Below are positions 43,326 to 50,221 of a stretch of DNA of 64,000 nucleotides, piece by piece. Both the position numbers and the translations under genes were made by a program. The notes under the pieces were generated by a model. That model was not told the origin of the DNA and ran no database searches. It worked only from the letters and a program-made list of their open reading frames with translations. This stretch comes from Aminobacter aganoensis (GTDB lineage: Bacteria > Pseudomonadota > Alphaproteobacteria > Rhizobiales > Rhizobiaceae). How positions within the stretch are numbered: position 1 is the stretch's first letter; every line of letters begins with the position of its first letter. Location of the stretch: positions 1 through 64,000 of the forward strand of contig NZ_JACHOU010000006.1 of the NCBI RefSeq assembly GCF_014206975.1, written 5' to 3'.

Positions 43326-44969
43326 ATGACTTTGAGGGGGATGCAGATGCAGGTCGATGTCATTACCGATCTTGAGACGCTGGCAAATGTGCAGAAGGAC
43401 TGGGAGCGGCTCTACGCGGCCGATCCGGAGGCACAGTTCTTTGTCTCGTGGAACTGGCTGGTGCCGTACATGCGCTACTACAAGGGCGCCTGGTTCGTGC
43501 TCGCCGCCCGTCTCGGCAGTCCAGGCTCGCCTTATGTCGCGCTCATGCCGTTGCGCATGCGCACCCGCATGAGCGGCAAGACCGGGCTGTTCTTCAACGA
43601 GATCAGCATGGCCGGCAACAATGCCGCCGACTACACCGGTGCGATCTGCGATCCGCTGCATGCCGAAGAGGCGCTGCTGGCCTTTGGCCGGCATGTCGCC
43701 CAGATGGGCTGGGCGCGGCTCAATCTCGAGAACCTGCGCATGTCGCGCGAACGCATCTTCGCCTTCATCGGCCAGTTCTCGCGTGACATCTTTGCGATGC
43801 GCGAATTCAGCCGCGTCAATGCCGCCGACAACGTCGACAATTGCCGCTGCTTCTCGGCCGCCCTGCCCGACACGTTCGACGGCTATCTCGACAACGTGCT
43901 CAGCACCAACACCCGCCAGAAGCTGCGCCGCTTCCTCCGCAAGGTCGACGCCGGCGAATTGCGCATCACCCGGGCCGACGCCACCACCTACGAACGCGAC
44001 ATCGACAACCTGCTGGAACTGTGGCGGGTGAAATGGGGTGCGCGCAAGGGCGACCGCCTGGCCGGCATCCTGCACAACAACCGGCGCGTGCTGAGGGAAA
44101 GCTTCAAGGCCGGCACGCTGTTCCTGCCCATCCTGTGGCAAGGCGACCGGCCGCTGGGCGCGCTCGCCATCTTTGTCGACCCGGTCAAGAAGACCTTGCT
44201 GTTCTTCATGGCCGGCCGTGACGAGGCGGTGCCTTCCATCCCGACCGGGCTGATCCTGCACGGCCATTGCATCAAGCTGGCGATCGAGAACGGCCTTACG
44301 ACCTACGACTTCCTGCGCGGCGACGAGCCGTACAAGTTCGCGTTTGGCGTGACCGAGAGCAAGGTCGACTGCGCCATGGTCTACACCAAGAGCGGGCGCA
44401 ATGCCGGCGACCGGCTCGACCCCCGCTCGCTCGGCAGCATCTTCACCGAAGTGACGCGCTTCCACCAGGAAGGGCAGCTGACAAGGGCGGAAAATGGCTA
44501 CCGTCAGATCCTTGCCAGCGACCCCGCCCATTCCCGCGCGCTCTATGGCATTGGCCAGTTGCTGTCGGCCAAGGGCGACCACCGCGAGGCTTTGGCGCAT
44601 TTCCAGACGCTCGCAACCTCCGTGCCGACTTCGTCGAAGGCATGGCTCAGGCTGGGAATGGAGTTGCAGGCTTTGTCCCGGCACATCGAGGCAGTGGATG
44701 CGTTCCGCACGGTGCTGTCGCTCGCGCCTGATTTCGCAGCCGCGGAATTCGCGCTGGCCAAGAGCCTCGCCGCGCTCGAACGCAGCGAGGAAGCCATCGC
44801 AACGCTGGAAGGATTGCAGCCCAAGCTTGAGGCCGCGTCGCGCGACGACTCGCTGCTGGCCAAGACAAGGGCCATGCTCAAGCGGCTGAAGTTTGAAAAC
44901 CGGCCGAGCTACATCATGCTCAATCCGGATCGGAAGGCAGTGACGCGAGTTCTGAGTACCGCGCTTTAG
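43326..44969 (+). CDS. GNAT acyltransferase (CelD/BcsL-like) fused to TPR repeats
   Basis: A 547-residue protein. Residues ~5-375 form a CelD/FemAB-type GNAT acyltransferase, seen in DNVLSTNTRQKLRRFLRKVD, WRVKWGARKGDRLAGIL and the C-terminal LAIENGLTTYDFLRGDEPYKFAFG. Residues ~385-520 are three to four tetratricopeptide repeats (ALYGIGQLLSAKGDHREALAHFQTLA). It is the last gene of the type I secretion operon, 13 bases after the adaptor gene, which suggests that it modifies the exported proteins or a surface polymer that carries them. The start could also be ATG 43347, which has GAGGGGG seven bases upstream. Function is inferred. Confidence 0.82.
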   Translation: MTLRGMQMQVDVITDLETLANVQKDWERLYAADPEAQFFVSWNWLVPYMRYYKGAWFVLAARLGSPGSPYVALMPLRMRTRMSGKTGLFFNEISMAGNNAADYTGAICDPLHAEEALLAFGRHVAQMGWARLNLENLRMSRERIFAFIGQFSRDIFAMREFSRVNAADNVDNCRCFSAALPDTFDGYLDNVLSTNTRQKLRRFLRKVDAGELRITRADATTYERDIDNLLELWRVKWGARKGDRLAGILHNNRRVLRESFKAGTLFLPILWQGDRPLGALAIFVDPVKKTLLFFMAGRDEAVPSIPTGLILHGHCIKLAIENGLTTYDFLRGDEPYKFAFGVTESKVDCAMVYTKSGRNAGDRLDPRSLGSIFTEVTRFHQEGQLTRAENGYRQILASDPAHSRALYGIGQLLSAKGDHREALAHFQTLATSVPTSSKAWLRLGMELQALSRHIEAVDAFRTVLSLAPDFAAAEFALAKSLAALERSEEAIATLEGLQPKLEAASRDDSLLAKTRAMLKRLKFENRPSYIMLNPDRKAVTRVLSTAL

Positions 44970-44995
44970 GGCGTCGGAGTGCGAACCGCCTTTCG

Positions 44996-45023
44996 GAGCG
45001 GGCAGGCCTAGGTCTGCCCGCTC
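44996..45023. terminator. Palindrome between convergent operons
   Basis: GAGCGGGCAG and CTGCCCGCTC form a ten-base perfect stem at 44996-45005 and 45014-45023, spanning the end of the PanB-like gene and just after the acyltransferase gene. No T tract follows on either strand, but the location between two stops fits bidirectional termination. Confidence 0.45.
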
Positions 45024-45814
45024 AGAAAATCCTCGAACCTGCGCAGCTCCCCCGCGTCGATGCCGAGCATATGGCCGGCACCAGGATAGGTGCCACTGGC
45101 GATGTCGGCGGCATATTCGCTGAACGCGGCGATCCGCTCCTGCTGGATCCGGTCGAACTCGGCGGCAAGATTGCGGTAAACCTTGGCGTGGCGCGGATAG
45201 TGGCCGCGGTTGAGGCCCAGCACATCTTCGGCGAACAGGTACTGCGCGTCGCAGCCAGCGCCGGCGCCCATCGAGATCATGACAAGCGGTGTCCGCTTCG
45301 AGATCGCCGCGGCCACCGCCCCCGGCACCACCTCGATCTCGGCAGCAAAGGCACCCGCCTCCTCCAGTTCCTTGACCTGGCGCCAGACGAACTCGGCCGT
45401 CTCGGCGGTCTTGCCCACTGCGCGGAAGCCGCCCGTCCAGGTCGAATGCGTGGGGATCAGGCCGACATGGCCACAGACGGGAATGCGCTCGTCGGCCAGC
45501 CGGCGGATGGTCTGCGCGCTCGCCGAACAGTAGACGGCGTCCGCCCCCGCAGCCTTCAGCTTCACCGCAGTTCGCAGGATCTCGTCGGTCGTCGCCCCCA
45601 TCATGCCGTACTCGTCGCCGGGCACGGCAAAGCAGGTCGGCGCCGCGTCACGGAAACGCGGATCGAGCATCAGCCCGTAGGTCACCGACAGCAGATCGAT
45701 GCCGGCGCGCTCGGCGGCCTCCGCCTCCTCCAGCGTCGTCACCCTCAGCTTCGACAGTTGCCTCTTGCCCTTCAATGCGCGCAGATCCGCGACCGTTGGC
45801 CTGTTGCGTGCCAT
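45008..45814 (-). CDS. panB: PanB-like ketopantoate hydroxymethyltransferase in the iol operon
   Basis: A 268-residue TIM-barrel protein of the PanB family. GHVGLIPT and EIEVVPGAVAAAIS followed by MISMGAGAGCDAQYLF match the PanB metal and folate-proximal regions, but are clearly divergent from biosynthetic PanB (usually GHLGLTPQ and IGIGAG). It lies 39 bases downstream of iolB in the same direction, so it probably belongs to inositol metabolism, possibly acting as an aldolase or isomerase on a related keto acid. A housekeeping PanB elsewhere would support specialisation. The symbol is by family only. Confidence 0.75.
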   Translation of the reverse strand: MARNRPTVADLRALKGKRQLSKLRVTTLEEAEAAERAGIDLLSVTYGLMLDPRFRDAAPTCFAVPGDEYGMMGATTDEILRTAVKLKAAGADAVYCSASAQTIRRLADERIPVCGHVGLIPTHSTWTGGFRAVGKTAETAEFVWRQVKELEEAGAFAAEIEVVPGAVAAAISKRTPLVMISMGAGAGCDAQYLFAEDVLGLNRGHYPRHAKVYRNLAAEFDRIQQERIAAFSEYAADIASGTYPGAGHMLGIDAGELRRFEDFLSGQT

Positions 45815-45853
45815 CGTCTTGTCCTCACTTCGGAAAATAGGGGCCTTGGGCGC

Positions 45854-46666
45854 TCAGGCTTTCAGCAGCCACTCATGCTCTTTGGCGTTGTGGAATTTCC
45901 ACGTCCGCTTCGGCCCCGCCATGACGTTGAGATAATAGAGATCGTAGCCGTGGCAGGCGGCGCAGGGGTGGTAGCCCTTGGGCACAAGCGTCACGTCGCC
46001 ATCCTCGACCGCCATCGCCTCGTCGATGTCGCGGTGGCCGGCATCGTTGAACTCGGTGTAGACGCGCTGGAAGGCAAAGCCCTGCGGCGGGTTGAGCCGG
46101 TGGTAGTAGGTCTCCTCCAGCAGCGATTCAGCCGGCAGATTGTCTTCGTCATGCTTGTGCGGCGGATAGCTCGACGTGTGGCCGCCCGGCGTGATGACCT
46201 CGACCACCAGCAGCGAGTCCGCCGGCTCGCCTTCCGGCAGGATGTTGGTCACGTAGCGCGTGTTGGTGCCCTTGCCGCGCACCTCCTGCTGGACGTCGTC
46301 GGGCCCGATCACCCTGGTCTCGTGCCCACCGTCGAGCCCCGGCGCCGTACAGACGGCCAGTTCGACGTTCGTCTCGGCGCGCACCGACCACTCGACGCCC
46401 GCCGGCATGTAGACCGACCACGGCTTGCCCTCGAACGGCGACATGCGTTCGCCCAGCGTGCCGAGGTCCTGGTCGTCGGCGCGCACATGCGCCTTGCCCG
46501 AAACCAGCACCAGGCAGGTCTCGCGGTCGGCGCACCAGTCGCCGAACGTGTCGCCCGGCTCCAGCCTGTGCAGGTCGAAGCCGACATAGGTCCAGCCCGC
46601 CGTCTCCGGCGTCACATGGGTGACGCGGCCCGTCCCGTGCTTCGGCTTGATCAGAAGTTTCGACAT
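45854..46666 (-). CDS. iolB: 5-deoxy-glucuronate isomerase
   Basis: A 270-residue double-cupin enzyme. Motifs include HTSSYPPHKHDED with metal-binding histidines, and EETYYHRLNPPQGFAFQRVYTE, both specific for IolB. IolB converts 5-deoxy-D-glucuronate to 2-deoxy-5-keto-D-gluconate in inositol catabolism. It begins six bases after a small membrane-protein gene and is followed by the PanB-like gene. The family match is strong and the length is as usual. Confidence 0.95.
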   Translation of the reverse strand: MSKLLIKPKHGTGRVTHVTPETAGWTYVGFDLHRLEPGDTFGDWCADRETCLVLVSGKAHVRADDQDLGTLGERMSPFEGKPWSVYMPAGVEWSVRAETNVELAVCTAPGLDGGHETRVIGPDDVQQEVRGKGTNTRYVTNILPEGEPADSLLVVEVITPGGHTSSYPPHKHDEDNLPAESLLEETYYHRLNPPQGFAFQRVYTEFNDAGHRDIDEAMAVEDGDVTLVPKGYHPCAACHGYDLYYLNVMAGPKRTWKFHNAKEHEWLLKA

Positions 46667-46672
46667 GGCCTC

Positions 46673-46876
46673 TCACTCCTTGTCGGTGGCGGCGTCGTCG
46701 CCGGGCTTGTAGGCGATCAGGAACTGGTAGGCGCCGAGCGCCGCCATGCCGCCTGCCAGCGTGCCCCAGAAGGCCGATCCGGTGGCGAACTCGAAGATCG
46801 ACCAGGCGGCGCAGAAGGCGACGAGCGCGATGCGCCGCCACAGCGGCCTGAAGAACGGATGCTTCTGGTCGTTCAT
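46673..46876 (-). CDS. Small two-span membrane protein in the iol operon
   Basis: A 67-residue protein with two hydrophobic segments (about residues 15-30 and 32-52: RIALVAFCAAWSIFEFATGS and GTLAGGMAALGAYQFLI) and a charged tail. I do not recognise a family, though many Rhizobiales inositol operons contain a similar small protein. ATG 46874-46876 is used; a longer frame to 46933 has no ribosome site or likely content. It is just upstream of iolB. Its role is unknown, perhaps in transporter or enzyme anchoring. Confidence 0.7.
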   Translation of the reverse strand: MNDQKHPFFRPLWRRIALVAFCAAWSIFEFATGSAFWGTLAGGMAALGAYQFLIAYKPGDDAATDKE

Positions 46877-47009
46877 CAATTGCGTACTGCCTGGCCGGTC
46901 AACATGTCCGGATCGTAACCGGCCACGGCGCAACGCTCAAGCACTACGGCACCGCGCGTCGCAGACGCGCAAGGGACGCCGTGGCACCTTGAACCGCCGC
47001 ATGACGCGG

Positions 47010-47927
47010 TCATGCGGCGGGAAAACCTTGTGTCTCCACCGTGTAGCCAGCAGCCGTCATCACCCGCATCAGCTCGGCATGGCCGACCTCAGCCATCTTC
47101 AGCGGCGGGTTCTTCCTCGGGTCCTGCTCGGCCTCGACGACGAACCAGCCTTCGTAGTCATGATCGGCAAACTTCTGCACGATCGCACCGAAGTCGAGCG
47201 AGCCGTCGCCGGGCACGGTAAACGCCCCGAGCGCCACCGCATCGAGAAACGACTGCTTCGTCCAGTCAAGCGCCGCAATGACGTCCATGCGCACGTCCTT
47301 CACATGCACATGGCTGATGCGCTTGTGGTGGTTGTCGATGGCGCGCAGTACATCGCCGCCGGCAAAGGCGAGATGGCCGGCGTCGAGCAGCAGCGGAATG
47401 CCCTCGCCCGAATGCGTCATGAAGGCGTCGAGCTCGTGCTCGAACTGCACCACCGCCGCCATGTGGTGGTGATAGGACAACGGCATGCCTTGTTCGGCAC
47501 ACCATTCGCCGAACGCGGTCAGCTTGCGCGCATAGGCCTTCATCTCGTCGTCCGACAGGACGGCCTTGCCGGCAAGCGGCTTCGAGCGATCGCCCTGGAT
47601 CGACCGGCCAACCTCGCCATAGACGATGCAAGGTGCGGCGACCGCCTTGAACAGGTCGATCATCGGCTGGATGCGGTCCTTGTTCGCCGCCATGTCCTCG
47701 TTGACCAGCGTGCCGGAGAACCAGCCGCCGCACAAAGTCACGTCCGCCTTCTTCAGGATCGGCAGCATCGCCTCCGGCGTGCTCGGGAAGCGGCGGCCCT
47801 GCTCCATGCCGGTGAACCCGGCCGAGCGCGACTGGCGCAGGCACTCCTCCAGCGACACGTCATCGCTCAGTTCGGCAAGGTCGTCGTTCCACCACGCGAT
47901 GGGGGACATGCCCAATTTGGCTTTCAC
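47010..47927 (-). CDS. iolE: Inosose dehydratase
   Basis: A 305-residue TIM-barrel enzyme of the IolE/MocC class. Features are the start MKAKLGMSPIAWWNDDLAEL, the metal-binding histidines in MPLSYHHHMAAVVQ, IPLLLDAGHLAFAGGD, HVHVKDVR and the Glu in FVVEAEQDP. It dehydrates 2-keto-myo-inositol to 3D-trihydroxycyclohexane-1,2-dione. MocC-type rhizopine enzymes are close relatives, and an additional rhizopine role cannot be excluded here. It is separated from iolD by a repeat-filled 380-base gap and lies 133 bases before the small membrane-protein gene. Confidence 0.92.
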   Translation of the reverse strand: MKAKLGMSPIAWWNDDLAELSDDVSLEECLRQSRSAGFTGMEQGRRFPSTPEAMLPILKKADVTLCGGWFSGTLVNEDMAANKDRIQPMIDLFKAVAAPCIVYGEVGRSIQGDRSKPLAGKAVLSDDEMKAYARKLTAFGEWCAEQGMPLSYHHHMAAVVQFEHELDAFMTHSGEGIPLLLDAGHLAFAGGDVLRAIDNHHKRISHVHVKDVRMDVIAALDWTKQSFLDAVALGAFTVPGDGSLDFGAIVQKFADHDYEGWFVVEAEQDPRKNPPLKMAEVGHAELMRVMTAAGYTVETQGFPAA

Positions 47928-47942
47928 ATCAGTTCTCCATTC

Positions 47943-48064
47943 TTACCTCCCCTTGTGGGGAGAACGCGCCGTAGGCGCGGGTGGGGGGTAATTCGACGAG
48001 CGCGACGCCGGGTACCCCCTCCCCATCGCTTCGCGCCGACCCTCCCCACAAGGGGGAGGGTTAA
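47943..48064. repeat. Palindromic intergenic repeat (RIME-like), element A
   Basis: TTACCTCCCCTTGTGGGGAG at the left and CCCTCCCCACAAGGGGGAGGGTT at the right form long inverted arms with smaller palindromes in between (ACGCGCC...GGCGCG; GGTGGGGG...CCCCCTCC). This is the style of the Rhizobium-specific intergenic mosaic elements. It lies between iolD and iolE. Confidence 0.7.
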
Positions 48065-48069
48065 CCTCA

Positions 48070-48244
48070 GCGCCGCCCCTCACTGTCCTGCCGGACATCT
48101 CTCCCCGCAAGCGGGGAGAGAAACGCCGCCCGCGCTGATTTCGCCAATCGCCAACGCCGAAGATGATGGCGGGAGCGGTGGTGACAGCCACTCTCTCCCC
48201 GTTTACGGGGAGAGATGTCCGGCAGGACAGTGAGGGGCAGCGCC
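48070..48244. repeat. Large inverted repeat (RIME-like), element B
   Basis: A ~37-base arm at 48070-48106 (contains CACTGTCCTGCCGGACATCT) is matched almost exactly, reversed and complemented, at 48207-48244. The repeat encloses the smaller palindrome CTCTCCCCGCAAGCGGGGAGAG, and a second one (CTCTCCCCGTTTACGGGGAGAG) lies at the right arm. It could fold into a strong cruciform or RNA hairpin inside the iol transcript. Confidence 0.8.
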
Positions 48245-48303
48245 AACACTTCAAGCCGGGGCAGCGCCAACGCTCCAAGCGGCAGCGCCAACCTCACAGC
48301 CCC
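48234..48303. repeat. Short tandem repeat, three copies
   Basis: GGCAGCGCCAAC recurs three times (near 48236, 48259 and 48282) with a ~23-base period, next to the end of the large inverted repeat. It looks like decay or slippage at the element edge and runs up to the end of iolD. Confidence 0.7.
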
Positions 48304-48307
48304 AAAC

Positions 48308-50158
48308 TCAATCCCCCACCCGCTGCAGCTTGAGCTTCTCCTCGTAACCCTTGCGCGCGGCATTCACCTCCGCCCGCGCGCTCACCTCGGGCACGGCAAC
48401 GTCCCACCAGTGGCCGCCCTCGCCGGTCGAGACCAGCGGGTCGGTGTCGATCAGCACCACCGTCGTCCGGTCGCTCTTGCGCGCTCGATCAAGCGCCGCC
48501 TCAAGATCAGCGATCGACGCTGTCTTCTCGGCATTGGCGCCCAGGCTTTTCGCATGCGCGACGAAGTCGATATCAGGCAGCACTTCATGCCTGGAGTCGC
48601 GCAGCAGGTTGTTGAAATTCGCGCCGCCGGTGGCCATCTGCAGCCGGTTGATGCAGCCATAGCCCCTGTTGTCGAGCAGCACGATGGTCAGCTTGAGCCC
48701 GAGCATCACCGATGTCGCGATCTCCGAGTTCAGCATCAGATAGGAGCCGTCGCCGATCATGACGACGACCTCCTTGTCCGGCCGAGCCATCTTGGCGCCC
48801 AAGCCCCCGGCGATCTCGTAGCCCATGCAGGAAAAGCCGTATTCGGAGTGGTAGGAACCGGGTCCGCCCGCCTGCCACAGCTTGTGCATCTCGCCCGGCA
48901 GGCCGCCGGCCGCGTGCAGCACGATGACGTCCGACCCCAGCGTCCGCTGCACGGCGCCGATCACCTGCGCGTCCGACGGCAGTGCAGCGTTGGTCGCCGC
49001 CGTCACCTTGGCCGCCGCCTTGCGCCACTCGGCCTTGCCGACCTTGGCGTTTTCGGTCCAGGCAACAGGCGCCTTGTAGCCGGCGACCGCAGCACCCAGT
49101 TCGGCGAGCCCTTCCCTGGCATCCGCCACCAGCGGCAGCGCCATGTGCTTGCCGGCGTCGAAAGGCTGGACATTGAGGCCGATGATGGTCTTGCCGACGT
49201 TCTTGAACAGCGCCCACGACCCCGTGGTGAAGTCCTGCAGCCGCGTGCCGACCGCCAGCACCACGTCGGCTTCCTCGGCCAGCCGGTTGGCCGCCTCGGT
49301 GCCGGTGACGCCCACCGCCGCCATGTTGAGCCCGTGCTCATCGGTCAGCGCCGACTTGCCGCCCTGCGTCTCGCAGACGGGAATGCCGGTGGCCTGGACG
49401 AAGCGGTCGAGTTCCTCCGATGCGCCGGAATAGAGCACGCCGCCACCCGCCACGATCAGCGGCTTCTTCGCCGCCTTCAGCACCTCTGCCGCGGTCGCGA
49501 GTTCGTCTCGGTCGGGCCGTAGCCGACGCTGCGTCCACACGCGCTCGGCAAAGAAGCTCTCGGGATAGTCATAGGCCTCGGCCTGCACGTCCTGGCACAG
49601 CGACAGCGTCACCGGCCCGCATTCGGACGGATCGGTCAACACCTGCATGGCGCGCGCCAGTGCCGGGATGATCTGCTCGGGCCGGGTGATGCGGTCGAAA
49701 TAGCGCGACACCGGTCGGAAGCAGTCATTGACCGAGACCGTGCCGTCGCCGAAATCCTCGGCCTGCTGCAACACCGGGTCGGGTACGCGATTGGCAAACA
49801 CGTCGCCGGGCAGAAGCAGAACCGGCAGGCGGTTGACGTGCGCGAGCGCCGCCGCCGTCACCATGTTGACGGCGCCGGGTCCGATGGAGCTCGTCGCCGC
49901 CATCATGCGCTGGCGGAAATTGGTCTTGGCGTAGGCGATCGCGGCATGCGCCATCGCCTGCTCGTTATGGGCGCGATAGGTCGGCAGTTCCTCCCGCACC
50001 TGGTACAGCGCCTCGCCCAGACCGGCAACGTTGCCGTGGCCGAAGATCGCCCACACGCCGCCGAACAGCGTCACCATCTTGCCGTCGATCACGGTCATCT
50101 GCCGCGTCAGGTAGCGCGTCAGCGCCTGCGCCATGGTCAGGCGAACGGTCTTGGTCAT
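48308..50158 (-). CDS. iolD: 3D-trihydroxycyclohexane-1,2-dione acylhydrolase
   Basis: A 616-residue thiamine-diphosphate enzyme. Three domains are visible: N-terminal PYR (MTKTVRLTMAQALTRYLTRQM to MAHAAIAYAKTNFR), a central domain, and C-terminal PP with the TPP-binding GDGSYLMLNSEIATSVMLGL and LLDNRGYGCI. IolD opens the six-membered ring to 5-deoxy-D-glucuronate. ATG 50156-50158 is preceded by GGAGGAG. It lies 63 bases after iolC and ahead of the repeat gap. Family and length (~616) agree with IolD. Confidence 0.95.
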   Translation of the reverse strand: MTKTVRLTMAQALTRYLTRQMTVIDGKMVTLFGGVWAIFGHGNVAGLGEALYQVREELPTYRAHNEQAMAHAAIAYAKTNFRQRMMAATSSIGPGAVNMVTAAALAHVNRLPVLLLPGDVFANRVPDPVLQQAEDFGDGTVSVNDCFRPVSRYFDRITRPEQIIPALARAMQVLTDPSECGPVTLSLCQDVQAEAYDYPESFFAERVWTQRRLRPDRDELATAAEVLKAAKKPLIVAGGGVLYSGASEELDRFVQATGIPVCETQGGKSALTDEHGLNMAAVGVTGTEAANRLAEEADVVLAVGTRLQDFTTGSWALFKNVGKTIIGLNVQPFDAGKHMALPLVADAREGLAELGAAVAGYKAPVAWTENAKVGKAEWRKAAAKVTAATNAALPSDAQVIGAVQRTLGSDVIVLHAAGGLPGEMHKLWQAGGPGSYHSEYGFSCMGYEIAGGLGAKMARPDKEVVVMIGDGSYLMLNSEIATSVMLGLKLTIVLLDNRGYGCINRLQMATGGANFNNLLRDSRHEVLPDIDFVAHAKSLGANAEKTASIADLEAALDRARKSDRTTVVLIDTDPLVSTGEGGHWWDVAVPEVSARAEVNAARKGYEEKLKLQRVGD

Positions 50159-50221
50159 CGTCTTCTCCTCCCGCTGCGGCTGGCGCATCCATGGGACGCA
50201 GCCTCGCATCAGCCATTGTCT

